From NCBI GenBank assembly GCA_016617855.1, contig JAECUM010004993.1:34589-98588 (forward strand): a stretch of DNA of 64,000 bases, written 5' to 3'. The translations under genes and the position numbers were made by a program. Source of the DNA: Megalonaias nervosa (taxonomy: Eukaryota; Mollusca; Bivalvia; Unionida; Unionidae). Under the pieces are notes generated by a model that ran no database searches, was not told where the DNA came from, and saw nothing but the letters and a program-made list of their open reading frames with translations. Positions 35,496 to 50,800 of this stretch are shown piece after piece; within the stretch, counting starts at the first letter, position 1, and every line of letters begins with the position of its first letter.

Positions 35496-38173
35496 ACAGA
35501 GAGGCTTATGAGAGAGAGAAAGAGTATATCTGTTCATGAAATCCATTGATTTGAGGACATAAAGGAGGAAATGTTTTATTATATGGAAAAATATTTATTG
35601 GACGGTGTTTAAACAAGTGCGTTAGAAAGGACAATATATTTAACTTCTACGTGATTAGGTAATATTTACACTTCAATAAATACCCAGCTATGACCAAGAA
35701 GTAATATTTTGTTAGTATTCAACTTAGAAACCTGCAGTTAGTATGACAATGGTTCTATTTAGTTTCCTGGACGGTAATGTGTGAATATACGTCCGTGTTT
35801 CATAATTTATGTCCTAAATAACTAATAATGGATATACAACATCATAACCAGCCATGTAACTAAGGAGCAATAAGTTTGTGCATTGCATTATTCAAACATA
35901 AATGACACGGGCTTGTCATTTCAATTAGAACAATGAACGTTTATTTAATGGAAATGGAAACCTGTGGTTGGGTGCGGATAGCGGTAGGGTGGAATGTCAA
36001 AGGGTCAAAAGTTCGGAAACTTATATGTTAGCATGGTTGGCCACAAGAAACATTGCGCATGAAAATATATTTTGTGCATATACGACAAGAGCTTCTTGAA
36101 GAGAAAAGTGTGAAAACCAATAAGTTTTGTATAATTCAACAAATATTATAATTCCATAGAAAACAAAGTGAAAACTTTAAAGGAACTTTAGTATTGTGAA
36201 CCAAATCCCAAAGATCTATCACAAGTCCGAATGAATGAAGTTCTAAACTGAATTTCAGTGGTGTTCCAAATAAGTTCCAATATTGAATGTGTTGGCGTGC
36301 CTGTAGTCTCCAACGTTCTAACGTGACCATGGCCTGGAGGGTGGTGATATGTTAATAGTCTCTTGATGTATCACAGTAATATAATTCAAGAGTCCTTTTC
36401 TCAATTCACTATAATCCCAAATTAATGTTCCAGCCCAAAAGCATATTACTGAGCACTTTGTAGCTCCAGTGAACAATAATTTAAACACATAAATGCACCC
36501 AAATTAAACGCTAGACACAATAGTACTGTTTTCTCTTCGGATGTTAAGGCAAGAATGAATAATCCTAATGTAAATAAGTTTATATACCCCTCCAATTGAC
36601 CTAGATCACAATTACAATTTTATGGAAAGACACTGTCAACATCATTGGAAATTCCTTTCTGGAACTTTCTAAAGTCAGAATCATGACTGTATCTTTAACT
36701 CAAATAGAAGTCAACATTACAGTTAATAATGATCTAAATATTTAATCTATACTCACGAGAGATATTAGCTATGTATTATCTTGTTTGCAAAATAACTGAT
36801 TGGTTTAATGTTTTGAAAGAAGCAACTGGTCCTTACTTCTACATGTGAATTTATCCAGTTGTGATTATGACTTCCATCTGCAAATACGTAAAGGAATTTT
36901 TTTTTTAAGAATTACAACACAGGTTTTCGCTAATCTTTAATATGAGTGTATAATAATAATAATAATGAGGACTTTGTATAGCGCCTAATCTTTAGAAGCT
37001 CTAAGCGCTTTACAACATTTGACAACACTTAAAAAACATATATAATGATATGATTACAAAATTAAAAACAAACACCACGAAAGTAGAAACAGAAAATATG
37101 CATAATATGTATAGTATGAGATATGTCAGGAAACTTAATTCAGTCACATTTTAATATCTTCAGACCTCAAAGTGGCACATGGGATTTGTTTCGTGAGACG
37201 TCTGAGGACAATTTAGCATCATCGGACATTCAGTTATGGAATAAAATCTTTGTCATCACCAAAATTATTACCTGCTTCATCCTTTTTGTCTTCGTTCTCG
37301 GCTGCGGAGTTATTTCCAAAAGCACGCTGCTGCTAATGGTAACCAATATAATGCCGCCAAACAGCAGGTGGAACATCAGTCTGAAGACAGCTAGTAATCA
37401 TTTCCGCTATGAGGCTACACAAACAGAAGTCACGTGGATTTGGGGATTGATACTTGTTGTGTCGGCACCATATGTGTTTTCCATTTTAAACAGTTTGTGG
37501 AGGCTGATTTTCAAGAAAACTAAAACAGTGACCATTTTCCCTCTTCTCATAGTAAGCAAACATTTTTATGTGTCTCGATCTTATGTATGTATATGTATTT
37601 ATGCATTTAAGTAGGTAGGTAGGTAGCTCCGACTGCTTGAGACAGGATGAATGGATGCATAAATAGATGTTCGTATAAATCAAATCATTGATAAATCACT
37701 TTATATCTGATGCGCAAATTTTGCGCGTTAACATTTACGTATAATGTTAACATTAGTACCCCAGCTAGAGAGAAATAACCCCTTTTCATGCAATATTCAA
37801 GCCCCCAACACCTTTTCCCTAGATCACTAATACATTCTGTGTAAGTTTTTCTGCTCATTTTATGTGTTGCGTCTACGACTATTGAATGTAGGATAAATGT
37901 TTTGAATGTGTTTTTGTCCAAGTTAACTGCTACAAAGATAGCATTCTAATATGTATTGTCTGCGTCAAGTCTCCTCGCATACAAATTCGACTTCGATTTT
38001 AATTCGGCCCTTTCCTTCAACTATAGTTCCCCCATTGCAGCATGCTTCTCTTGGGGACTTCCGCAATCCAACATATCCTTAGATGGAACATATACTACCA
38101 TGATTGTTGGAAAATTGTTAAGAATGAAACTAATATTGACCACCACTTGCTTCCCCCATATATATATAGTATA

Positions 38174-38268
<95 letters not shown>

Positions 38269-40144
38269 AATCTGAACTGAAGGATTGCATTAAGAAGTAC
38301 CACATAATCATTTAAGTCAAATCTAACAGTATACTTCACAAACCCAGATTTTCCGTCCCATAATGCACCGGCGGTCGATCGGAGTCTATATAGTTTCTGA
38401 AGATTAATAAGTAGAACAAACCACATGGTCCCGATTTTGCCAGAGTATTATGTGAAAGCAGATCATAGGTCATGTGGTTTGCAGAGGGACTCTACCTATG
38501 AGCGATTATAAACGAATCCAAACTCGGAATACGGCTGCAGATGCAGAAATATCATAAGTGAGTTATTCGCTGATAAAAGCATGATCTTAGAATAGCCACT
38601 ACAATCTGAGCCAGATATTCCAAATTGCAACACATTAGAAATGCTTCGAAAATGGTTGGCTCGAACACCGATGATCAACTCGAACTGATTTACAAATTTC
38701 AGAGGACGTATCTCGTTAACTTATCTCGAACCGTTTCACTTGGTTTGCTGGAGATCAGAGATATTTAGATTCGACTGTATATTCTTCTTGTTTTAAGTTC
38801 ATTGCCCTGCCTGTTATGACCACTCATATCTTTTTGCAGGCAATCGCTGTCGAGAGCCTTCATTCGATAGGCTTGTTGCTTCTTGTATTCGTGATCCTGC
38901 CAAACACAAATCCTCTATCAGGAGCATTGTTATGCCTAAACATTTGCTCTATACCATCCATATTGGGTTTAATATTTCTTCGAGACGGAGATGCGAACAC
39001 AGATACGGCAAGAAATCGGTTGCTAAGACGACTGAAGCTGGTGGCAGTGATAATTATTAGTCTAACATCCCATGCCTTGTGGATTTATCACGTCTATACA
39101 GGATCGTCGGAGTCTCGTGGACTTCTAGCAATTTATATTTGCTGTCCAATTCTTATTTCTGCATCATGGTGGGAGAATTTCGTTCCTCAAGGTGACAAAA
39201 CTTCTCGAGGTTTGCAGAAGCTAAAGTGGAGCCTAAGACGAAGACGCACGAAAATCTCGTTCATTGTGAACATATGGAAACTTGTGCTTTCAATAGGGAT
39301 ACCTGCCGCCATATTTGGAATCGACTGTGAAAATGGGCCATCGTGCTTTAACGTGTTCTTTTTTCAAGACAAAAACGCCACCGTGTCCAGTGGGACCATA
39401 GGAATCTCCGAACTGGTAGATTTTAGAAAGTTTGAGCCATGTAATTCACTGTTACCGCTGATACTGGCTGGAGTGAACATACTATCTAGCGCAGTGTGCT
39501 ACAAAATGTCTGCGGTTGCATGCAAGATTCTGGCCCAGCCTCCAAGTTTTGCACTTCCCTTGGCACTTACAACTCCAGTCACCGTGGCCTTTGTACTGGG
39601 CATTTACTCAAGACAGGTATGTAACTCCTTGGGTTTTTTTTACGAACTTAAGTAAGTAATTTTGTGATGAGTATACATAATTATTGAGGGAATTACTAAA
39701 TTTCTAAGTACTGTATTGCCTGTACATGAAGGATACTCGAAGGAGTTGAATACGGACACTCATATGGAAATTTAGTCGTGGGAGACAGTGTGAATATATT
39801 TAAAGAACCAACACCTAGCATACTGGCATTGATATAAGCTATTGTTATTGCATACCGTGTGCAGTTGAATCAGGGAGTTCATTGCAAACTGTATCATACC
39901 TTTAATGTAGGGCATTTCAAATAAATATGATTATGCTTAACGTGTGGGTCATTTGTCGTATGAATCATATGTTAAGAAAATTTTCTTGTAGAGTAATGTG
40001 GCTTTTTACTAATTGTTTATTAAAGCACAGTGCGCCTATATGTCAGAAAATTACATTAAAGTGCTCCAGCCAAGAAGATGAAATTTAGAGCTTTTCCGCT
40101 GAGATTTTAATGACAATCTTATCCAACAGTTTATTATGTGTATC

Positions 40145-40226
<82 letters not shown>

Positions 40227-41468
40227 GTGTGTATTTGTAATATAGACCAATGGCCCGTGATACATATCCATAAATCATACGGTACAAAAAGGTGTTTTAG
40301 TGTATAACAGAAGAACATCGTATGTATTGGAAGTGTTATACATACAAGTAATCATTGTGGTATATTCTTCTAATTGGGCGAAATACAAATATATATTACA
40401 CAGTAATCACACCGAAGAGCTTAAAGGGAACCCCAAAGCCTACATGCCGCAAACAGAAGTCTGTGATATTGATCTAGAGTCTATGTAACATGAATTGATT
40501 ATGATAGAACATCTTCTCTAATCATCAAAGCTTTTATATTAAATATTGCGAAATTAGTCATCAGACATTTTCAGGTATAATTTTTTTTTCATTTAAGTCC
40601 TAAAATATTTTGTTAAAGTGGGATCTTTATATACAAAGGTGGGCATATATTTTCTTCGTAATTCTCCATATAGCGGACAAGAAGTAACAAAATGAAATTC
40701 ATATTTGATACTAACATTACAAATTTGACACAATCTTTCTCCATAGCAAATTATTTCACATCATCCTGTATTACCTGTGATTTGCAAATTACTAGCTTTA
40801 TGTAGAGTGATTATATAACAAAAACCTGTCTCCTAACAATTCTACATATCTTGACAAGTACATTATATTTTCAGTGACTAATAGAAAGGGGTATTCCATT
40901 GTGTTATAGAAAGGGGTATTCCATCGGGTTATAGAAAGGGGTATTCCATTGGGTTATAGAAAGGGGTATTTCATTGGGTTATAGAAAGGGGTATTCCACT
41001 GGGTTAATCTCATCCTGAAGTTTTTCCTTAAAATATCTTCACATATCTGACTAAACATTCTAAGAAAGGCATTTTCATCATTCACCCCCACCCCCCCACT
41101 ACACCAAACACTGCCAAAGTTTTCATAAACAGAAACATTATAACATTGTTATTCAAGCAGTTAGAATTGTCTTACTATCATAGCTGTAAATTGTAATATT
41201 GTTTAGAATACACGTCTTCTGTCATTTCTAGAATTCTAAGCCAACATTTAATAATAAATTTATATCTTATATTCTGCATACTAATTCTTCCTAATTCATT
41301 ACATACGAATGCATTTGGAGAAATACCAAAAATATATTTACAAAATGATCAAGCTCAGCCCCATAGTTAAAAATGGGAGTTATCTTCGTGTCAAACAGAC
41401 AAAGCAATCCATCTGCAGGAATTTTGCCAAATTTTCAATGAATTCTCTTCAAAATATACACAGACATC

Positions 41469-41501
<33 letters not shown>

Positions 41502-41757
41502 TCCTCGAATGCCGTGCTTTCTTAAAAACCCAGTCTTTATGTTATGCCTGCATGAATCATCAAGGAAGGAGGAGTTAGAAGTAACACTAATCCATGCCCA
41601 CTAGAGAATGCATTACTTCGTACTCCGTAGTATATCAATTGATGTTGAATATAAGAGCATAAAAAGGTTCTCTACTGGTTAGGGGAAAATGAGATTACAG
41701 ACCTGGAAGAAAGAGGCCGTGTATAAAGAGGATGATACTTATAATAATATGTATGGA

Positions 41758-41803
<46 letters not shown>

Positions 41804-44800
41804 TAAACATTCCGCATATTTATTATTATTCATCAATTAATAATTTCGTAACAATCTTCTTTTTTCCAGCCACTGACGATACATTCTGACTGTGTCCTGA
41901 ATTTCCCCTTGTGGGAGGGGGACTATGATATTGCGTGGGAAGTGATAACGGCTGGAATAATGGGTTACCTCGCCTTTATGCTCCTGACCACTCATGTATG
42001 GGTCTCCAGCAATGAAAGGATGCAAAGAGAAGACAAGTATCCTGATTATTTTTTGCATTTCCTCTTAATTCTCAAACCTATCGCCTTTCTAATCAGTCCT
42101 TAACCTTTTTTATATTTACAAATGTAAGGTATCCATAAAAGATTTAGTAAGTACTATATTTAAACTTTTCAGATAGCACGTAGGTAATAGTAATACTCAG
42201 TATAAGGCGTTAAATAATAAAGACTTTGTTCCACGGCCTGCACCTGTATGAAAACAGTTATCTGATGATTTCAGTGGCGCCATCTGAACTATGTATCTTT
42301 CATCATTCAAGTCTGAAAGTCTTATACTCATTGAAGTCAATAACCAAAATCTCTCGTTATAAATGTGTTTTAGTAAGTTTTGCAGTTTTTGTAAAAGTCA
42401 GTTTTGCATGTTGAATTGTATATATTTATTTAATGTTACATATTATTTGTATATTGCCCACAAAGAAAGCCGAAGTGGCTTGGTTGGACGCAATGCCTGA
42501 CTAAGAGTCAATGTGTTAGAATTTGTATCCCACCCAGAACAGTCTGGGTAGAACTGCTTTATTCCCTCTTTCTCGTGATATTTCCAATGATATTTGCAAC
42601 TTTGCAATGTGTGCAAACAGATGTCAAAATCGTTTGTCTATTAATATATTTTAGGTTGTTTGTAAAACCTATGTACTGTGGCGTTCTTCTAGACCAGGGA
42701 CTATTGATAAATCGTCGCAAAGATGAAGAGGAAGTGACGGGTGTAGATGAAAAGGTGACACTGTATTAGCTAAAAATATCCAGTAGCATTGATAGTTGAA
42801 GCGGATTTACGCGTACATTGTTTTGTCAACTTCAACATTCGTCGAATACGACAATTCATTCGGCTTTTATATGCGGACATAACTTCATCGTTACACCGTT
42901 CATCCAATGGTCCACAAACTCACACATTATTACAATTCTCACCACTATTTCTATATTTTCTTTTTACTATCGTAAAAAAATTTGTCATTTTGGATAACAT
43001 GATGAAGTCTCGACAACTCGACAATGAAGAATCATGATGCTTTCTCATTCCGGGTTTTCTCGTGTTTTCAGCTACAGTTTGGTTAAGAGGCTATATATAT
43101 TATAATGGTCTATTTATTGTATTTGTTTAAAGAACCAGTATCATTGACAACTACTAGCCTCCTAAAACATTCCCTTTCTTGAAACCATAGTACTTTGAAT
43201 TTTAGTAACCCATTAATTATTCGTATTGAAAAATTCCATATGGACCGAAGCAATGCTTAGGTCTTTATACCTTTTTATAGGCAGCCTGACCAGTCCATAA
43301 ACTGACACCAGGCCCTTTAGCATCTTGCAGTATTTATTATATTATAATGAATGAGCAGCAAACTTTTTGAAAGAAGAAGCAATTAAGGAACGTATGCTCC
43401 TTGCACGTACCTCGCGACTGATAAGCAGAATCGGACCGGTCACATTTTATGAACCAGTCAAATTACAAGGGATAAGCAAACAACTTAAACGTATGATTAT
43501 AATATTAAATTTTATCAATGTTATTTTATGTAAGATTGATAATAAATGTATTTTTTTATTTTATTATGCAAAAACACATCTTTATTCCACAAAATACATC
43601 ATAATGTCAATGAAGGGTAACGGTCATAAACTTATTACTACACTATACTGAGGATTTTTTTAAAAAAATATTATTTATGTCACGTGGTAAATAAAGTCTT
43701 ACGTCAGTACTATTTGAATAAAGTCAATCTTATTTTGCCAGGGGCTCGAAAAATAATATTCAGCTTCTTGTAAAAAGTTCACTTTAACGGAGGCTTAATT
43801 TACCAAGGTAAATAGAAAGAAAAGAAGAAATGATGATGTACTTAGTTAATGGTTTCAAGTAATTTCTGCAAGGCAACAAGCTTGGCCCTAGGGCAAGACG
43901 AACGAGGCAACCACCTTGGGCCCCGCGCTTTCAGGAAATCAACTCCTCAATACAAGTTTTTTGCTTGGGACCCCCGCTCATGGCTTGCTGCCTTGGGCCC
44001 CGCATATCCTAGGGCCGGACCTGCAAGGCAAAATGCCATTAAATTTAAACTCGAATTTGGGTTATTGTTTGTGAGAGTTTTTTTTTTCTTTTGCTTTACT
44101 GAAGTACCGCTTCAACTGTCAAAACTCGTGGGAAATGAACCAGACCACGGTGAAAGGGTTTCAAGATTTATGCGGACTGACTGGATATATAATATCATTA
44201 TCAAATAATAAAAGATAACTGGTAATAGAAGTAAAAACAGTCGAAAACGTTCCTTCTGCTAGTTTGATTTGTGCGTATCTAAGCCTTAAACATATTGAGT
44301 CTCTTTCAGCTACGAGACGCATTTTTCCCCCTCCCTGATAATATCGACCAATGGAATCCGAAGGAAGACGACTGGTCGCCCCTGAGACAGGATGATACAC
44401 CTATGATTTATATGTGTGCCACGATGTGGCACGAAAACGAGAATGAGATGACACAAATTCTGAAATCATTGTTCAGGTAACTGGCAGGCATATAAACATA
44501 GAGAGACATGTTTTCTCAATGAGTGGCCGAACGTCACGTAATATACTATTTGTCATGGGGTCATTCATTTCATATGCCCGTTTCTCAGTAGTCCGTATTG
44601 GATATTCGCAAAGCTTCGTAAGCAAAATAAACTGGAGGCTAAGATCGCTGCATAATTATTTGTATCGACAGCATAGAACGGAGGTAACTGGTGATTGAAA
44701 TCTTGCACAAAATCGATTGGTTATCTTTCATTATTAAATGCTACAAAACTCACTGAAGAACATCAAAAGACTGAAACTAGATGATTTGTTTCCCCCAAAG

Positions 44801-47800
44801 AATACAGAATTGTACGAAATAGGCTGGACATGACCAACGTGAAATGACGCCATGGAGGTGTGGCACATTGTGCCTCATTCGAGTCCTTGGACTGTACACA
44901 GTAATATTTCTAAGCTGGAATAAACATTTATTGATATTGTCATTGAATTAAATAGAGAGCAAACTGTTTGGGGGTTCTAACGGCAACCAAGTCCACTGAC
45001 CCAGAAAATAATTCGCAATAAACGTTACAAACCCTTACTCTGTCGTTTCATTCTTTGCCTTTTGGAAGCAAGAGCAAAACACTGGAAGGTAATGTCGGGG
45101 CACTTGGAATCCGGATAATTAGATCAGCCCAGTATGTCGGTTATTTAGGTAACTGTTGCTCTGATTAGATGTATACATATATGGTCTTCATTTGTGGCAC
45201 CATAATGTTTATCCTACATCATACTCTGAGCTTTAAATAATGCTGGATTTGTACAGACCAGTCTATGTCAGTACACGTTGTCAACAGGATTTGTTCAGAC
45301 CAGTTTGTGTCAGTACACGTCGTCAGCTGGATTTGACATTCGATAGACCCAGTCTATGTCAACTGGATTTGACATGTGGTAGTGTTGCATCACTGACAGG
45401 TTTTGATTGAAATTAGAAACTAATGAAAGGAAAAAGAATTGTAACGATACGACGTTCATTTTTTGGCACTTTTAATCTAGCATTTTAGCAGGTTTAAAGT
45501 CAATTGACGACGAGAATTAATTCTCGTGCATAGGAGTTTTCGGAGAAATTTTCATAGAACCCTTACAAAGGGAGGATTAACTAATACAACTTTAAGCCCA
45601 GTCTTTGATTAAACTGAGTAATAACTTAAACTAAATACATAAAAGTACAGAATTATGGACCAGTTGTTTATTTCTACTGATACGTTTAATGAGGTTATTT
45701 TATTAGGTCAATAACCAGATAATTCAAATTTCGTTTTCTCTTTCTATTTTATTAGGTTAATAATCCGATAATCCAAATCTTACTCTCTCATACATACACA
45801 CACGCATAAACATAGAAATGTACACGTCAACACTAATATTTACTTCTGTTTATATCTGTTAATGATGTCTTTATATCTGTTAATGAGGTCTTTATATCTG
45901 TTAATGATGTCTCTTAGAAATGGGCCTAATGGCTTGGCCTGGACCTGAATCAATGTGCCCATTCAGTCCTTGATTTCGGGTGTGGTGATTCACTCGTTAG
46001 TTCTTCCACTTAAACATAGTATTAAAATTAGTATGCAGTTTGAAGACTCTTCTTATATTCAACAAGGTTTGTCAACTACCCTGATCAGCGCATATAATGT
46101 CTTATCAGTTATCTTTTAGGAACGTTGTTACTGAGTATAAACAAAATGGCGTCCTTACCTTTGCCAAACGTTGTTAATCAATAATACTTGCAAATTTCCA
46201 GTAAGGTTCCATGTAAAGCAATTCAATTGCAAGTTGTGTCTCTAAGTCACTAATAAAACAATAATGGGCCTTTCTGTTGATGAATGTGACATTTTTAAAC
46301 CATTAAACATATATTCTCCTTTGCGTCAATCAGTATGAGGTTTATTGGTTTATAGAGATCTGAAGTCACCTCAACAAAATTCTATTATTGTATAACATTC
46401 GTTTCGTTGAACCCCCCTATTTATCTCAATGTCAGTTTGAACATGATCGTAATAAACCAACAGGTATACATTATTGGACCACTGACTGCAAGTTTGAACA
46501 AGACTCAAAATAAATCAACGCATATAAATTACCGTGTGTATCGGGTTTGAATTACAACAGATTTGTCAGCAATAAAGCAGAAAAATTGTTATTATGTCGA
46601 TTGTCCTTTCTTTCTTGATTTCTTTCTTTCAATCATTTCCGTCGCTTCTTCCTCTTGTGTTCTTTTCATGTCTTCATTCTTAAATTTTGGCATGAATATT
46701 ATGAATGGATATCAGTCATATTTTGCAATGTGAATTAACAAATTGATCCGAAAGTGTGTCTGAAGAAAAAAAAATATTTAAATAGTTCTTGCTACTTTTA
46801 TTCCTTCCTGTCATCTACAGAAACAGTAGTGGCCAGTGATGGCAAACGATGACCAAAAAATCACATCTTTCCCGAGAGAAGATGTTAAAGTAATTTCGCA
46901 AGAGCTGGTCTTGGGTCGTTGTATACGAACACAACATTCCTCAAGCGACACTATCACTTCTGGGTTCCATTCCGGCTTCATATTGTTCGTTTTCTTCCAG
47001 GATGGACGAAGACCAGTGTGCAAGAAGAAACCTCCAGCTCTTCCTTGGAATCAGAGATCCAGATTATTACGAATTTGAAGGTTAGAAATCCCTGCTCTGT
47101 CTTCTGCTCAACAGCTGCCGTCTACATTAATAAATATGTCTACACGTTTTGATACGAGAATTGCTTTATTTCCTGTTAATATCATTGTAACGGTCAGTGA
47201 TAGATGTAGTCGTACTATGATAGTAACATGAAGAACAGAAAAAGCAACAGGGTCAGTACTAGCAATTGCAATTTGTTGATGTATTTCTAGACTCTACTAT
47301 CGATCATACTGGCTGTATTTAACGCCGATGCATACCATGATTTTTTGATACAGATTCTGAAGAAAGCCTTTAATATCTGAATCATATTTGAATATAAGAG
47401 GCTTTATATAATCTAAAAGTGGAAGACGATCAAATAGCATAAAGAGAAATAATTTCTTTTTTTTTGTAAGTAAAGAATTAGAAATGAAAGTTTTGAAAGT
47501 TAGTCCACACATTACCCTACATATATACGCGGCCCATTTTAGTTTTGGTTGCTTTCTGTTGCAAAACAAAGTGAAACAAGGACATGAATTTCATAAAACC
47601 CAGTACCATCTCATAAAATAGTACTGAGACTGTGTATAAAGCTCTTTGGTAAATACGTAAACCAGATCTGTACAGAAGATGTATCGAAAGTAAGGACATA
47701 AATAATAATGAAAACTTTTAAGTTATGGTATTCATCATTAATTTAATTTTTCAGCGCATATTTTCTTTGACGATGCTTTCGAAGCGCATGGTGACGACGA

Positions 47801-50800
47801 TAACTTCTTCAAGGTAAATGGCCACGTCAAACAGCTGATACGAACCATCAATGTGGCAGCTGGGTAAGTGAGAACTTTGAGCCAAATATATCAAATGCTA
47901 TATGAAAAACAAAATTAAGTTCAGCAGAGTATGACAAACAAAACTAGAAGACTTGTAGCGTTCTCCATGACAAATTCTTATGCCATTATGTTATATGTTC
48001 CCACTACAACCCAACCTCAACATGCGAACCAGGTAATGAAACCCAACATACAGAGCACAAATAATATGCATCCTCTGCCTACCGACCAGAGTAAAGAGCT
48101 TAGTCAAATGATATTCATAAATGTCATTGTAATTGCATTTTGTGTATATTTGTGATTTGCCTCCCTGCCATAAATACTGAGATAGGGGACCAAAAATATT
48201 GCCAGTCTTTCCTATTGTCATCCCCTATACAAGCTTTGAGAGGTACTTGAAAAGTCCGGAACAGCTTATTACTCTTTTGTTTTGTTGAACCTGTCCGTAA
48301 ATTTCACACCGATCACTAGACAAAATAAAGGTCTTCACAATGACCTGCAGTTATACATGCAACACACTGGACACCTGAAGATATATATGTGCGAGGTTGC
48401 GAAGGTAATTGACAGTTACCGAACTGAATGCTGGAAAAGGAGAACAATTCTGCTACTGAGCAAAGAGCGTATACTACAGTCCATGAGGTCTTAGGGTGTT
48501 CTTTCACTGATATTAAGGCCGACTTGGATAAAGTTTAGCGTAATAATTTCTGTCATATCATACAATTTTGAGGTGATGGTCATCATTTGAAAGATGGTTG
48601 CAAATCCGTGGAAGATGACCCACAGTCTGGACGACAGTTGACAGCGATTAATGAGAAGGAAGTGAACTCTGTGAAGAAGACAATTGATAAATATGATCTA
48701 TACACTGAGGAAGACATTTGTTCTCACATGCATTTACGCTTCAGCTTCTTTTAAAAACAAAACTCATACAGAAGGATAGTTGAAGTTGAGAAAGGTTTGT
48801 ACAAAATATGTTTGTAGAAAGCTGATCGGGTTGAAATCGTTTATCAGCTACTCGCCACATATGATAAGAATGAAGAGACAAGTTGACGTGAGTTTATAAC
48901 AGGCGATTAAGCATGGAATTATTTTCTTGAAAATGATGAAATATTGGATCTGAGAAAACGAGAATGAGACCACATATTCGCTAGCCGTAGTCGGACAGTC
49001 AAGAGAGGTTTATACGCATTAGTTTTAAAATCAAAAGGTCCTTTTGTCCAGATACGTGTGCCCGACTCTGTCAGAGTAAATGGACATATTTATGTATCCA
49101 GAGTGATCTCAACAGCTGTGGAACACTTCCTAAACTCCGGTCCGTGGACTGGTGCCCGAGGTATGCGTCTACTCAATCACACCGAACCGGCGCATAAATC
49201 AGTTGCCACGACATGCTTCCTGAAGAAGTACTGTCCTTCCTAGCATGAAGCACAACATCGAAACTTTGTCATATTTTCCATACTGCCCTGAGTTAACTTC
49301 ATTTGATATTTGGCTGAAGATTCGCCTAGAGGTGGACGATTTGAAAGCCGCCATGGAGTAGTATGAACACCATATCTAAAAGTAAATACAAAATGGCATC
49401 GAATAATTGGGTAATGAGACTGAGAAAGTATTTAGAGGTGTATGGTTTTCTTTGAGGGGACACACTCACATTCTGATCACTAATGAAGGACTTTGATGTA
49501 CAGCGAACTAATATTTATAACTTATAAAAGGTACGGACGGACAGACAGAGTAGATCATAATAACCCTTTGCTTATCCGTGGAATGGTTAGATATCTTTTT
49601 AAATGCTTGAGGAATTTTTGTTGGGTGGTAAAAGTAAATGTCCTTTCTTGAGTGAGTCTGCAGGAGGAGGAACAGTTGAAGCTAAACTGAAGCCAGAATG
49701 AGTAGTGTTTGGCACAGTCTTTAACTTTTTTTATATTAGCATGTTCTTCTTAGCATCAACTCTTTCATGTTTCTAATACATGAATCGATACTTCCGCCAC
49801 CATTACCACAAAAGAGGACCAAAAGAGGTTCAAAAGTAAAGACCAGTCTGTATAGAATGGTCAGTGTTTAGAAGCAATATCAGCAAATACACACTTTTAA
49901 TTAAACATGGTTGAATTCTAGGAATTCCACATCCTTGTTTATCTTGAGCATTGTAATTGTATTGACTCATTCGAGTGAATTTACTGCATTTTTAAAAAGT
50001 CATTAATTACTTCAGATCTATTGCAATGGGAGGTAAATCATATGTCTCCAAAGAGAATATTCTGATTAGCTTATTGCCTAAGTTAGAGCACGTACGTGTC
50101 CTGTATAAACACAAAACTATTTTTCCTTATCTATTTGCAGGTCAGTGCACAATTTAGGATTCAAAATCCCTCCTCCTTCCAAGATTGACACTCCATACGG
50201 TGGTCAGCTACTTTGGCGACTTCCTGGCGGAAATAAGCTGATTGCACATCTCAAAGACAAGGCCAAAATTCGGCACCGGAAACGATGGAGTCAGGTAAAA
50301 ATATATTCTCTCAGAAACGTTTTAACGATAAAGGGTGAAATTGCCTAGTTCATGATAAGGCTTGAATCCAGAGTGGGGTTTAAATTACATTTTAACATAA
50401 GTCAGGAAAAGTTTGCACAAGTGCGACACGTGATTATTATGGGTTCATTGATCATTCATGCCATGATATTATTACACTCTAAAGCTGTCTTTCATTTAAA
50501 ACGATGTATCATATATTTTGATGTGGGCGATGACGCAAACTGAGAGAAAACTATTACACACATTGAGCATCATTCTACTTTAAACCGACTATTCCAGGGC
50601 TAAGTTGTGCAGTGACTTGTTATCGACAGAAAAGAGAAGACTTGCATCAAGTGAAGGAATAATACGAAACTCATGTAAAATTTCAGAATATATTCATAAA
50701 GTATATCCATGTCCTAATAATGACTACAAGACGATCCCTAACAAAAGAATTGTCCGGAAATTAGTTTACATAGACCGGTTGTATGGAAGTACTTTATGTA

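Noticed and set aside
38021..38426. Three overlapping frames rich in YIYIYI
   Set aside because: Translation of a TA microsatellite.
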